Shown here in pieces: positions 10,421 to 19,807 of a stretch of 64,000 nt of DNA. The notes below the pieces were generated by a model. That model was not told where the DNA came from. It ran no database searches and saw nothing but the letters and a program-made list of their open reading frames with translations. This DNA is from Mesorhizobium ciceri biovar biserrulae WSM1271 (GTDB taxonomy: Bacteria; Pseudomonadota; Alphaproteobacteria; Rhizobiales; Rhizobiaceae): positions 4,239,501 to 4,303,500 of the forward strand of contig NC_014923.1 in NCBI RefSeq assembly GCF_000185905.1, in the 5' to 3' direction. Both the position numbers and the translations under genes were made by a program. Numbering within the stretch: the stretch's first letter is position 1; each line of letters opens with the position of its first letter.

Positions 10421-11635
10421 ATGGCAAGCGGAGGGTGGAAGCAGGCGCATGCTGCCGTGCTGCTTGGCCTGCTGTTGTCCGCAACCTGGGGAGTAGCCAA
10501 GCCACAGGCTGCTTCGCGGGTCTGCCGCCAGTTGGAAGCCGATCTTGCCGCGTCCTCGCGCGGCGGCGGTGGCGGTCCGGCGCTAGTCCGGAAATACGAT
10601 TCCGCGATTGCCAGGCAGCATGAGCAGATTTCGAAGGCTCGCAGCCAGGCGAGCCAGGCCGGGTGCGGTTTTTCGCTGTTTGGCCGCAACCTCAATCAAT
10701 GCGCCGGGCTCAACGCCACCATCGACCGCATGAATGCCAATCTCGACGCCTTGCAAAACAAGCGCGAGCGGCTGGCTGGCGGTGGCTCTCGCCGCGATCG
10801 CGGACGCATCCTGGCGGCGCTCGACGCTAATGGCTGCCGCGACGACACCGTTGCGCCTCGGCGTGCGCCTTTGCAGGAAGCGAACCGCGACGGCGGCAGC
10901 GCAAACCTGTTCGATCAGCTCTTCGGCGGCAACAGCAAGCAGCTCGATATGCTTGATGAACCCAACCAGCCCGACGATCCCAGCGAGGAGCGCAATGTCC
11001 GCCGTGTGCTCAACCAGCCCGGCGTACCGGATTTTCCGAGCGTCGGTGGCGAATTCCACACGTCCTGTGTGCGCACCTGCGACGGCTACTTTTTCCCTAT
11101 GTCGAACTCGGCCTCGGCAGGCGATTTCGAACGCGACCAGAAGAATTGCGAATCGAGCTGCCCCGGAACCGAGATGCAGGTTTTCTATTCGCGCGGCATG
11201 GACGACGATTCGGCGTCGATGACGTCATCTGTCACCGGCCGGCCTTACAGCGAATTGCCGACCGCCTATCTCTACAAGAGGCCCGGCATGTCGCGGCCGC
11301 CGGCTTGCGGCTGCAACGCCGCTGCGCAGGGTTTCCAGATCATTGCCGGCAATCCGCCGAATCCGGCGCAATCGCAGCCAGAGACAGACGCGTCATCATT
11401 CATTCCAGTCCCGGTTGCAAAACCTGATCCGGGCGCCGATCCCGAAACGCTGGCCAATCTGGAAGGTGGGCTCGACCGCGAGGCGATCAAGCGGCTTTCC
11501 GCCAGGCCGGTGACGTCGCCCGTGTCCGCGCTGCCGCCGGAACAGCGCAAGGTCAGGGTCGTCGGGCCAACGTTCCTTCCCGACCCATCAGCGGCAATAG
11601 ATCTGCAAGCTCCGGCCCCGAAGGCAGTCCGGTAA
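10421..11635 (+). CDS. DUF2865 domain-containing exported protein
   Basis: 404 residues with an N-terminal signal peptide (hydrophobic residues about 9-25, likely cleaved near VAKPQAA). A coiled, Arg/Ala-rich part with paired Cys follows. The conserved DUF2865 core at about 205-315 includes CVRTCDGYFFPMS, NCESSCPG, the stretch around YSRGMDDD, and CGCNA. The many Cys in the core suggest disulfides in the periplasm. The C-terminus is Pro/Ala-rich. No function is established for the family, which is largely restricted to Rhizobiales. Its last 83 bases overlap the 3' end of gltX on the other strand. Confidence 0.85.
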   Translation: MASGGWKQAHAAVLLGLLLSATWGVAKPQAASRVCRQLEADLAASSRGGGGGPALVRKYDSAIARQHEQISKARSQASQAGCGFSLFGRNLNQCAGLNATIDRMNANLDALQNKRERLAGGGSRRDRGRILAALDANGCRDDTVAPRRAPLQEANRDGGSANLFDQLFGGNSKQLDMLDEPNQPDDPSEERNVRRVLNQPGVPDFPSVGGEFHTSCVRTCDGYFFPMSNSASAGDFERDQKNCESSCPGTEMQVFYSRGMDDDSASMTSSVTGRPYSELPTAYLYKRPGMSRPPACGCNAAAQGFQIIAGNPPNPAQSQPETDASSFIPVPVAKPDPGADPETLANLEGGLDREAIKRLSARPVTSPVSALPPEQRKVRVVGPTFLPDPSAAIDLQAPAPKAVR

Positions 11636-12926
11636 GGGCTGTCCTGAGCGGCATGAACAACGCCTTGCCCTTGCGGCCGGTCGCTTCCCTGATCTTGCCC
11701 GTCCAGTCCTTCCAGATCGTCGCGGTCCAGGGTTCCTCCGGCAGCAGGTCGAATGCCTGTCGAAGAAAGTCGCGGTCGTCATCGGAAAATTCCGCCTTCT
11801 CCTGCGGTCCTTCGCGCAGGATGCGCCACCAGTTGACCGCATCGGCCAGCCTGTCGAGATTGCCGCGCACCGCCAGCCAGAACGGTTCGGCCTGCTCGCC
11901 GGAGACGCCGAGCACGATCAGACGGTCTTGTGCCTCGCTGAACGGCATGTGGTGCAGCAGCGACCGGTTGAGCACGAACAGCTCGTCCGGATCGAACTTG
12001 GCCGCGGATTTCGATGTCGCCGCCGGATCGAAGCGTTCGGCGAGTTCGCCCATCGTCGGCATCGCCGCGACATTCTCCGAAGTGCCTACCAGGACCGCCA
12101 ATGATGCGACGGCCATCGGCTCGATCCCGTCCTCGCGCAGGCTTTCGATGGAGAGCGCGCCGGTGCGCTTCGACAAGCCCTCGCCCGATGCGGTGGTCAG
12201 GAGATTGTGGTGGCCGAAGACTGGCGGCTCGGCAGCCAGCGCCTGGAACAGGGCGATCTGCACGCCGGTGTTGGTGACATGGTCGTCGCCGCGGATGACA
12301 TGGCTGACGCCCATCTCGATGTCGTCGACCACGGAAGGCAGCGTATAGAGATAGGTGCCGTCCTCGCGCACCAGGACCGGGTCGGAAAGCGAGGCCAGAT
12401 CGACGGTTTCCTCACCGCGCACCAAGTCGTTCCAGTGGATTTCAGTGCGTTCCGGCTGTTGTGGATCGTCTGAGAAATTGGGCAGGAGAAAACGCCAGTG
12501 CGGCCGGCGGCCATCGGTCTGGTATTCGGCGATCTGTTCGTGCGTAAGGGTCAACGCCTCGCGGCCATAGACGGGCGGCAGACCGCGCGTGCGGCGCACC
12601 TTGCGCCTGAGATCCAGCTCCTCCGGCGTTTCGTAGCAGGCATAGAGAACGCCTGCCGCCTTCAGCCTCTCGACCGCCGCGTCATAGACTTCGAAGCGCC
12701 GCGACTGGTACTCGGTGGCGTCGGGAAAAATGCCCAACCAATGCAGGTCGTATAGGATGGCGTCGGAAAACTCCTGCTTCGAGCGCGCAATGTCGGTGTC
12801 GTCGAAGCGCTGGATGAAGCGACCCTTGTTGTTCACGGCGAACAGCCAGTTGAACAGAGCCGTGCGCGCATTGCCGATATGGATGCGGCCGGTCGGCGAA
12901 GGGGCGAAACGAACGGTAACTGTCAT
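11553..12926 (-). CDS. gltX: Glutamate--tRNA ligase
   Basis: 457 residues, class I aminoacyl-tRNA synthetase charging tRNA-Glu (and possibly tRNA-Gln in organisms with GatCAB). The HIGH-type motif is HIGN in RFAPSPTGRIHIGN at the N-terminus, and the KMSKS-type motif is LSKRTG around residue 240. The ATG at 12926 (MTVTVRFAPS) is the family start; an upstream in-frame ATG at 13043 adds an unrelated leader. Many alphaproteobacteria have two GltX paralogues; the KRTG form suggests this is one of such a pair. Convergent overlap of 83 bp with the DUF2865 gene. Confidence 0.93.
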   Translation of the reverse strand: MTVTVRFAPSPTGRIHIGNARTALFNWLFAVNNKGRFIQRFDDTDIARSKQEFSDAILYDLHWLGIFPDATEYQSRRFEVYDAAVERLKAAGVLYACYETPEELDLRRKVRRTRGLPPVYGREALTLTHEQIAEYQTDGRRPHWRFLLPNFSDDPQQPERTEIHWNDLVRGEETVDLASLSDPVLVREDGTYLYTLPSVVDDIEMGVSHVIRGDDHVTNTGVQIALFQALAAEPPVFGHHNLLTTASGEGLSKRTGALSIESLREDGIEPMAVASLAVLVGTSENVAAMPTMGELAERFDPAATSKSAAKFDPDELFVLNRSLLHHMPFSEAQDRLIVLGVSGEQAEPFWLAVRGNLDRLADAVNWWRILREGPQEKAEFSDDDRDFLRQAFDLLPEEPWTATIWKDWTGKIREATGRKGKALFMPLRTALTGLPSGPELADLLPLMGREGTLARRP

Positions 12927-13111
12927 GAGCGGGGCGTACCGGATGCTTTTACGATTGACAAGACGCGCCCCCGCGCTGCCCGGCAGACATAGAACATGGC
13001 GGCTGGAATGAAAAGACCGGGCGTTGGACGCCTCAGGAGGCACCCATTCCGCAGGCGGCCTTTGTAACCGAGCGCTGCCAGCCGCTGGGGCCGACCACCG
13101 GTTGAAGGCGA

Positions 13112-14287
13112 TCAGCGGCCGAAATCATCGGAACTGAGGCGGGTCCAGCGGTCGCCCACCAATCCACCGATAAAGATGTCGCCGGAGCGGACCGCTTCCG
13201 TGACCTCGGCGATCCGCGAGCGGACCATCGTTCCCCCGGCATAGCGGAAGAAGACATTCTTGTAGCCAAAGAGTTGGGATATGAATCTGGTCTGCGTCTG
13301 CCCGGTGATGCCCACGCAGCCCATCTCCCATGCGGCGGCGACAAGCGCATCCAGCGTCGCGCCCCAATGCGATCCGAATGCCTGGATTTGCAACAGGTTC
13401 GCCATGTCGCCGGCTTGACCATAGAAGGCATAACAACCGAGCATTTTGCCCGTTTCGTCGTAGATCCCACCGAAATGAAGGGGGCCGTCGGCCCGCTTCT
13501 CGGCCGCCAGCGCAAGCAGCCGTGGCAACTCCCCATCCTTCCAACTCGGCCGAAGAGCGTAACCAGACAGGAGGGTCGGCAGTTCCTCGGCAAATTGCAC
13601 GGCATTGATCGGCTCACGGTGGGTGCGATGCGACGATGAATGCTGGACGGGGGGCTCGAACCTTCTTTTCGCAAGAGCATCGAATGCTCGCGCAAAGGGG
13701 TCGAGTACAAGGTGAGGCAGGCCGGGCCATTTACGGTGCAGTGCGGCGGCGGCCATTCCCGCCGGCCGGAAGACATATGTCCATCCCAGACAATGCACCG
13801 GCAGGAGTTGATACTTCATCGGGCGCGCGAAGGCCAAGGATGTCCGGTTGGCCGAATCGGTCAGCTGCAGATCGAATTCGCCTTGATGCAATGCCCGCAG
13901 CAATTGCGGTCCGGCCGAGCCGTCATCGGTGCCGGGGTCGGCCATGAGCGGCCCGATGATCGCCGCATTCAATGGCGCACCATTGAGCTCGTAGCGGGCT
14001 TTCAAAACGCCGAGGAACCCACCCAGGCGGCCCTGCCGGTTGATCTGGACAAGAGCGTTGCTTTCACCGGAGTGGCCGGCAGGGTCGAGATAAATCTCTC
14101 TCATATACGCGGCCGTTTCGGCGATCGCGCGATCGAGGAGGTGACGGCGGCGCCGGCGAAACTTCGTCAGGAAGAGTGCGGCGACGCGCTCGAGATCTTC
14201 GGCAGCAAGCGGCCGAACCGAGCCATGCTGAGATTCCAGCACTGACGGCGCAGCCAACTTTTCCTCGGCATTCGCAGAAAGATGCAT
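13112..14287 (-). CDS. GNAT-like acyltransferase family protein, function unknown
   Basis: 391 residues with two regions that look like GNAT folds: residues about 22-190 (VRPLAAEDLERVAALF start, then LGGFLGVLKARYEL) and about 235-365 (GIYDETGKMLGCYAFY). The pair suggests a tandem or FemAB-like acyl-CoA N-acyltransferase. No signal peptide or membrane segment. It is monocistronic; the upstream 14288-14510 region is locally AT-rich (around GGATATATATC) and probably holds its promoter. No substrate can be named. It could equally be a cell-envelope or small-molecule acyltransferase. Confidence 0.65.
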   Translation of the reverse strand: MHLSANAEEKLAAPSVLESQHGSVRPLAAEDLERVAALFLTKFRRRRRHLLDRAIAETAAYMREIYLDPAGHSGESNALVQINRQGRLGGFLGVLKARYELNGAPLNAAIIGPLMADPGTDDGSAGPQLLRALHQGEFDLQLTDSANRTSLAFARPMKYQLLPVHCLGWTYVFRPAGMAAAALHRKWPGLPHLVLDPFARAFDALAKRRFEPPVQHSSSHRTHREPINAVQFAEELPTLLSGYALRPSWKDGELPRLLALAAEKRADGPLHFGGIYDETGKMLGCYAFYGQAGDMANLLQIQAFGSHWGATLDALVAAAWEMGCVGITGQTQTRFISQLFGYKNVFFRYAGGTMVRSRIAEVTEAVRSGDIFIGGLVGDRWTRLSSDDFGR

Positions 14288-14510
14288 CGTGAAGAACGTC
14301 CGTGGGTTGCCTCCATCGGATATATATCAACCAATGGTAGAAACAACGTATCTCGGTCAATATGATGAACAGAGGTCCCAAGACTTACTATCCGGACAGG
14401 ACTTCACAGGCAAATCAAGTCGGCCAGCATCACGGCGCTGATCGACGGATCGACTGCCTTCCTGCGATCGCATCTCCTGCTCCAGCCCGCTGGGCTGACC
14501 GTGCCTGACA

Positions 14511-14544
14511 GAGGCGGCCTCCGGCCGAAGCTGGAGGCCGCCTC
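14511..14544. terminator. Strong 12-bp GC hairpin next to ABC exporter stop
   Basis: GAGGCGGCCTCC (14511-14522) pairs perfectly with GGAGGCCGCCTC (14533-14544), loop of 10 nt, 4 nt beyond the stop of the minus-strand ABC exporter. There is no U-run on either side, so it may act with Rho or protect the mRNA end. Confidence 0.55.
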
Positions 14545-14547
14545 AGG

Positions 14548-16353
14548 TCAGCTGACAAGTCCCTTGGTCAGTTCGAGCGCCTGGCGTTCGAACAGGCGAC
14601 GGTAGATGCCGCCTTTCAGCCGGATCAGTTCGTCATGCGAGCCTTCCTCGACGATGTTGCCGCGATCGAAGACCAGCAGCCTGTCGAGCGCCCGCACTGT
14701 CGAAAGCCGGTGCGCGATGACCAGCGTGGTGCGGCCGACCATCAGCCGCTCCATCGCCTGCTGGATCAGCACCTCCGATTCCGAATCGAGGCTCGATGTC
14801 GCCTCGTCGAGGATCAGGATGCGCGCATCGGCAAGGAAGGCGCGCGCGATCGCCACGCGCTGACGCTCGCCACCCGACAGTTTCACGCCGCGTTCGCCGA
14901 CCAGTGTACCGTAGCCCTTTGGCAGGTTGGTGATGAAGTCATGCGCACTCGCCAGCTTCGCGGCATGCTCGATCTCCTCCTGCGACGCACTCGGCCTGGC
15001 ATAGGCGATGTTTTCGGCCAGGGACCGGTGGAACAGGATCGGCTCCTGCTGAACGATGGCGATCTGCCCGCGCAGCGAGGCTTGCGCCACCTGCGAGATG
15101 TCCTGACCGTCGACCAGGATTTTCCCCGCGTTCACGTCATAGAGCCGCTGGATAAGCTTGACGAAGGTCGTCTTGCCCGACCCCGAATGGCCGACCAGCC
15201 CGACGCGCTCACCCGGCGCGATATCGACCGAAAAGTCGCGGTAAAGCGCGGATCGGTGATGGCCATAGTGAAAGGTGACGTTGTCGAAGCTGATCCGTCC
15301 TTCGGTGATCCGGATCGGCTTGGCACCTGGCCGGTCCTCGATGCCGAGCGGTTCGGACTGGAAATCGACCAGCTCTTCCATATCGTTGATGGAGCGCTGC
15401 AGGTTGCGGATATGCGTGCCGATGTCCCTGAGATAGCCCTGCAGCACAAAGAGCGAGGTCAGCACGAACGCAACGTCGCCGGCGCTCGCCTGCCCCCAGG
15501 ACCACAGCATCAGCGCCAGGCCGATCACCGCAGCGCGCATGACCAGCAGCAGCACTCCTTGCGTGGTGCCGTTGATGGTGCCGCGCACCCAGGTGCGCCG
15601 TGTACGCGCACGCCATTTGGCGACGACCTCGGCCAGGCGGCGTTCTTCGCGCTCCTCGGCGCCAAAGCCCTTGACCACGGCGTTGCAGCTGACCGCGTCG
15701 GCCAGCGAGCCGCCGAGGCGGGTATCCCAGGTGTTGGCGAGCCTTGCCGCCGGCGCGACATAGCCAAGTGACAGCAGCGCCGTCACCGTGATGAACAGCA
15801 CCGAACCGGCAGCAACGACCGCACCCATCAACGGCCAGAACCAGCCGAGCAGCAACGTCGACCCGACCAGCATGACGATCGACGGCAGCAACGCGATGAG
15901 GATGGTGTCGTTGAGCAGGTCGAGCGCCCACATGCCGCGCGTCACCTTGCGGACGGTCGAGCCGGCAAAGCTGTTGGCATGCCAGTCGGTGGAAAAGCGC
16001 TGAACGCGATGGAAAGCATCGGCGGCGATGTCGGCCATCATCTTCAAGGTCAGCTCGACGATGCCCATGAACGCCAAGTTGCGCAACACGACGCCGGCCA
16101 GCGCCAGCGCCATCAACATCGAGAACGCCGTCAGCGCGGCATTCCAGCCAATCGCGTCGGCGCCGGCGCTGCTGGCGACGGCGTCGACCAGCCGGCCGGA
16201 ATAGAGCGGCGTCAGCACATCGGCCAGCGTCGACAGCAGGAAGCTGGCCATGATGAGCGAGAGCCGCCACGGCTGGCGCCGCCAATGGGTGAGCGTGAAG
16301 CCGAGAACGCTGCGAAAGGCGCTCGCGCGCAAATCGATCTTGAAACGAGCCAT
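14548..16353 (-). CDS. ABC transporter, fused permease and ATPase (type I exporter)
   Basis: 601 residues: a six-helix membrane domain (about 1-330) followed by an ATPase domain. Walker A (GHSGSGKT), signature (LSGGERQR), Walker B (ILILDEATSSLD) and H-loop (IAHRLSTVRA) are intact. Works as a homo- or heterodimer exporting lipids, drugs or peptides across the inner membrane; the substrate cannot be assigned. The ATG at 16353 (MARFKIDLRA) is the likely start, since the longer in-frame form from 16491 adds a leader with no family character. Probably monocistronic, ended by the adjacent 12-bp hairpin. Confidence 0.87.
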   Translation of the reverse strand: MARFKIDLRASAFRSVLGFTLTHWRRQPWRLSLIMASFLLSTLADVLTPLYSGRLVDAVASSAGADAIGWNAALTAFSMLMALALAGVVLRNLAFMGIVELTLKMMADIAADAFHRVQRFSTDWHANSFAGSTVRKVTRGMWALDLLNDTILIALLPSIVMLVGSTLLLGWFWPLMGAVVAAGSVLFITVTALLSLGYVAPAARLANTWDTRLGGSLADAVSCNAVVKGFGAEEREERRLAEVVAKWRARTRRTWVRGTINGTTQGVLLLVMRAAVIGLALMLWSWGQASAGDVAFVLTSLFVLQGYLRDIGTHIRNLQRSINDMEELVDFQSEPLGIEDRPGAKPIRITEGRISFDNVTFHYGHHRSALYRDFSVDIAPGERVGLVGHSGSGKTTFVKLIQRLYDVNAGKILVDGQDISQVAQASLRGQIAIVQQEPILFHRSLAENIAYARPSASQEEIEHAAKLASAHDFITNLPKGYGTLVGERGVKLSGGERQRVAIARAFLADARILILDEATSSLDSESEVLIQQAMERLMVGRTTLVIAHRLSTVRALDRLLVFDRGNIVEEGSHDELIRLKGGIYRRLFERQALELTKGLVS

Positions 16354-16731
16354 GATGTCATTCGGGCACAAACGAGCCCGATCCCAGTAGGTCGAAAATT
16401 GAAGAAGCCGCGCAAGGGCCAATGATTGCCCGGAAGCGGAGTGGCATATTTGGCGTATCGCCCATAACCGGGCGGCGATCGGCATCGGCAAAAGCCTGTG
16501 CTCGATCCGGCATCGGCACGAAGGGCAAACCTTCGCGGAGCGCCGGATGAGACCTAGGCTTCGCGGCCTCGCATTACCATGTGAAATACTGCCATTCGGA
16601 CCTCCCGCAAGACAATTGCGGAGGGGTTCTTATAGAGACGCTCCGATGCACCGCCAAGACGGGCTGACGCCAAAAGCGTATCTGGTCCAACCACTGCGAT
16701 TATTTTGCAACAATGGCGGGCAAGCCGCGCC
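16354..16731. other. Gene-free stretch upstream of the ABC exporter
   Basis: 378 nt without a convincing gene. It should hold the exporter promoter. A small inverted repeat, CCGCAA (16605-16610) with TTGCGG (16616-16621), is followed by TTCTTATAG and could be a weak stop for a plus-strand transcript. The open frames here are not coding-like. Confidence 0.4.
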
Positions 16732-17141
16732 TCATTCAGGAACGCGATCCAAGCGCATGTAGCGGCCATCGGTCGATGGCTTGAACCCGAGCTTTTCATA
16801 CATGCCATGGGCATCGCTGGTCGACAGGCTCCAATGGAAAACGGTCCTGACCTCCGGATGGTCGATCAAGGCCTGGACGAGCCGGCTTCCTATGCCTTGC
16901 CCGCGATTCTCCGGCCAGATGATGAGATCGGCGAGATAGGCGAAAACCGTGCGTCGGTGATCGCCCGGCCGAATCCGACTTGCCTGCCATCGACATAGGC
17001 GCCGACGCAAAGTGAATTGGCAAAGGCGCGGCGATAGACTTCGTCAGTGCGTCCGGCGCCCCAATAGCTTGCCATCAACAGGGCCGATGTCGCACGGAAA
17101 TCGATCCGTGACATGTCGAAGCTGATCTCACAATCGGGCAT
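16732..17141 (-). pseudogene. GNAT family N-acetyltransferase broken by one frameshift
   Basis: Two overlapping frames together spell one GNAT protein of about 136 residues. The first (from ATG 17141, after a GGAG site) reads through DGRQVGFGRAITDA. The second supplies TVFAYLADLIIWPENRGQGIG, SRLVQALIDHPEV, and the C-terminal MYEKLGFKP. The break is near 16948-16954. Adding one base there restores ITD-A-TVFAYLADL, which fits the family spacing; the acetyl-CoA loop (ENRGQGIG) lies after the break. It may be a recent inactivation or a sequencing or assembly error. It sits just downstream of nadE on the same strand. Confidence 0.75.
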
Positions 17142-17177
17142 GGTTGTCTCCGGCCGCGCCGCGTGCGCTTTCGGTAC

Positions 17178-18854
17178 CTAGCTGCGATCCCTGAAACGAT
17201 TGGTGATGGGGTAGCGGCGGTCGCGGCCAAAATTCTTTTTCGTGATCTTCACGCCTGGCGCCGCCTGCCGTCGCTTGTATTCTGCGATGTAGAGCAGGTG
17301 CTCGATGCGCGTCACCGTCGCCCGGTCATGGCCGCGCGCGACGATGTCGTCGACACCCATCTCATTCTCGACCAGGCATTCGAGGATATCGTCCAGCACC
17401 GGATAGGGCGGCAGCGAATCCTGATCGGTCTGGTTCTCGCGCAATTCCGCCGACGGTGCCTTGTCGATGATGTTTTTCGGGATCACCTCGCCCGAGGGGC
17501 CCAGCGCACCCGGCGGCACGTGGCTGTTGCGCCAGCGCGACAGCGCGTAGACCTGCATCTTGTAGAGGTCCTTGATCGGATTGAAGCCGCCATTCATGTC
17601 GCCATAGAGCGTGGCATAACCGACCGACATCTCGCTCTTGTTGCCGGTGGTGACGACCATCGAGCCGAACTTGTTGGAGATCGCCATCAGGATGGTGCCG
17701 CGTGCGCGGCTCTGCAAATTCTCCTCTGTGATACCTTCCTTGGTGCCTTCGAACATCTGCGTCAGTGCGTGCAGAAACCCTTCGACCGGCTCGAAGATCG
17801 GCACGATGTCATAGCGGCAGCCGAGAGCGCGGGCGCAATCCTCGGCATCTTTGAGCGAATCCTTCGAGGTATAGCGGTAGGGCATCATCACCGCGCGCAA
17901 CCGTTCCTCGCCGAGCGCATCGACGGCCAGCGCCGCGCAGATCGCCGAATCGATGCCGCCGGACAGACCAAGCACGACGTTCTTGAAGCCGTTCTTGTTG
18001 ACGTAGTCGCGCAGGCCCAGCATGCAGGCGCGATAGTCGGCCTCCTCCCGGTCCGGGATTTTCGACATCGGCCCTTCCGAGCAGACCCAGTGATCGCCCT
18101 GTCTCTTCCAGGTGGTGACGTCGACCGCTTCCTCGAACTGGCTCATCTGGAAGGCAAGTGTCTTGTCGGCGCCAATGGCAAACGAAGCGCCGTCGAAGAT
18201 CAGCTCGTCCTGGCCGCCGAGCTGGTTGGCATAGATCATCGGCAGCCCACATTCGATGACCTGGCGGATGACGACCTGGTGGCGGACATCGATCTTGGCG
18301 CGATAATAGGGTGAGCCGTTCGGCACCAGCAGGATTTCCGCCCCGCTTTCGGCCAGCGTCTCGCAGATATCGACATCGCCCCAGATGTCCTCGCAGATCG
18401 GAATTCCGATGCGCACGCCGCGGAAATTGACCGGCCCCTGGATCTCGGGTCCGGCCTGGAAGACGCGCTTCTCGTCGAACTCGCCGTAGTTCGGCAGATC
18501 GAGCTTGTAGCGTTCGGCGATGATCTTGCCGCCGTCGGCGAAGATGATCGAATTGTGCGTGCCGCTCTTGCGCTTCAACGGCGTGCCGATGATGACGCCG
18601 GGACCGCCATCCGCGGTGTCGGCGGCAAAGTCCTGTGCCGCCTTTTCGCAGGCTTTCAAAAAGGCCGGCTTCAGCACCAGATCCTCCGGCGGGTAGCCGG
18701 CGAGGAAAAGCTCGGTATAGAGCACGAGATCGGCGCCCTGACGTGCGGCATCCGCCCTCGCCTCGCGGGCTTTGGCGAGATTGCCTGATATGTCGCCGAC
18801 AGTCGGATTGAGCTGGGCGACGGCGATGCGCAGGATGTCGAGCTTCTTGGTCAT
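17178..18854 (-). CDS. nadE: Glutamine-dependent NAD+ synthase
   Basis: 558 residues, final step of NAD synthesis (deamido-NAD + Gln + ATP). The N-terminal nitrilase-type amidase carries the Glu (LVLYTELFLAGYPP) and Cys (IGIPICEDIWG) of its Glu-Lys-Cys triad. The C-terminal synthetase has the P-loop-like SGGIDS motif (LGLSGGIDSAICAALAVD, about residue 300) and the KSEMSVGY segment. Length is typical of the two-domain form. ATG 18854 (MTKKLDILR) is chosen over 18890. A 15-bp palindrome lies 69-83 nt upstream of the start and may be a regulatory site. Confidence 0.95.
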   Translation of the reverse strand: MTKKLDILRIAVAQLNPTVGDISGNLAKAREARADAARQGADLVLYTELFLAGYPPEDLVLKPAFLKACEKAAQDFAADTADGGPGVIIGTPLKRKSGTHNSIIFADGGKIIAERYKLDLPNYGEFDEKRVFQAGPEIQGPVNFRGVRIGIPICEDIWGDVDICETLAESGAEILLVPNGSPYYRAKIDVRHQVVIRQVIECGLPMIYANQLGGQDELIFDGASFAIGADKTLAFQMSQFEEAVDVTTWKRQGDHWVCSEGPMSKIPDREEADYRACMLGLRDYVNKNGFKNVVLGLSGGIDSAICAALAVDALGEERLRAVMMPYRYTSKDSLKDAEDCARALGCRYDIVPIFEPVEGFLHALTQMFEGTKEGITEENLQSRARGTILMAISNKFGSMVVTTGNKSEMSVGYATLYGDMNGGFNPIKDLYKMQVYALSRWRNSHVPPGALGPSGEVIPKNIIDKAPSAELRENQTDQDSLPPYPVLDDILECLVENEMGVDDIVARGHDRATVTRIEHLLYIAEYKRRQAAPGVKITKKNFGRDRRYPITNRFRDRS

Positions 18855-18922
18855 GCCTGCTGACTTAGCGCGGCAAAATTGCTCGGGCAATGGCGTTCGT
18901 TTGGACCAATTCGGAGCAAATG

Positions 18923-18937
18923 ACGAATGTCATTCGT
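18923..18937. promoter_or_regulatory. 15-bp palindrome upstream of nadE
   Basis: ACGAATG (18923-18929), one T, then CATTCGT (18931-18937): a perfect 7-bp dyad in the 150-nt nadE upstream region. A further ACGAATG half occurs at about 18973-18979. Form and place suit a repressor operator; no regulator is identified. Confidence 0.45.
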
Positions 18938-19004
18938 GTCCGGACCCATCGATTCGATCGTGTTGACCGATCGACGAATGCCGATCGTGGCAAGCGACCA
19001 CGTA

Positions 19005-19721
19005 TCAGTCGTCGCCCATATATTCGCGCAGCGCTTGCGGCGAATGGTTCTCGCCGATCGACATCGCCAGGATGCGTGAAATATGGCGGCGCGGCAGATG
19101 CGTCTCCGCTGCCCATTGATTGATTTGCCTCTGGATCTTGTCCAGGTCCTTCTTCGAAGTTGGGCTTTCGGCGATGTCGAGGCCGGCGTCACGCAACGCC
19201 GCAGCCATATCGCCCGAGATGACGAACGCATCCCAACCCAGCCAGCGCAGGAAATACTGGCCCGTATTGCCGCCCAGCCGGCTGCCATGCTTGCCGAGCC
19301 AGGCCATCAGCCCGACCTGGTCATCATCGGGCCATTCCGCAAGGAATTTGCCGAAACCGCCATATTCCTTCGACACACGCTCGACAAAGGCAGCATTGTC
19401 GCGAACGGATTTGATCTTCTGCGGGTTGCGTACGATGCGCTGGTCGGCCGTCAGATCGTGCCAGAAATCATCGGGCTGGAACAACAGCCGCTTCGGCTCG
19501 AAGCGCAGAAACGCCTCCTCGAAGCCAGGCCATTTCTGCTCGATGACGCGCCAGACGAAACCGGCGGCGAAGACGCGCTCAGCCATAATGGAGAGAATGC
19601 GGTCATCGGGGATGTCAGCCACGGCGGCATTGTCAGGCGCCGGACCAAGCAGCGACGTCAGTTCCTCTTCGCCGCCCTTACGTTTTGCGGCGCGAGCGCG
19701 AATTTTCTTGAAATCGGTCAT
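19005..19721 (-). CDS. DNA-3-methyladenine glycosylase I family protein
   Basis: 238 residues from the ATG at 19721 (MTDFKKIRARA), resembling the Tag/COG2818 family that removes alkylated adenine from DNA. Supporting stretches are the early IMAERVFAAGFVWRVIEQKWPGFEEAF (seen across about residues 45-75) and the helix-hairpin-like region around MAWLGKHGSRLGGNTGQYFLRWLG. It is longer than E. coli Tag (187 residues) and I cannot see the full Zn-binding Cys/His set of canonical Tag, so activity may differ. Divergent from the DUF1003 gene; downstream is the nadE promoter region. Confidence 0.72.
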   Translation of the reverse strand: MTDFKKIRARAAKRKGGEEELTSLLGPAPDNAAVADIPDDRILSIMAERVFAAGFVWRVIEQKWPGFEEAFLRFEPKRLLFQPDDFWHDLTADQRIVRNPQKIKSVRDNAAFVERVSKEYGGFGKFLAEWPDDDQVGLMAWLGKHGSRLGGNTGQYFLRWLGWDAFVISGDMAAALRDAGLDIAESPTSKKDLDKIQRQINQWAAETHLPRRHISRILAMSIGENHSPQALREYMGDD

Positions 19722-19807
19722 TGGTCCCTCGGCAACTGGAATCAATCTAACACTTCCCGTGTGAGCCGGCAGCCTCTACCTCTTACGGCAAGCCTAAGAC
19801 CCTGGAG

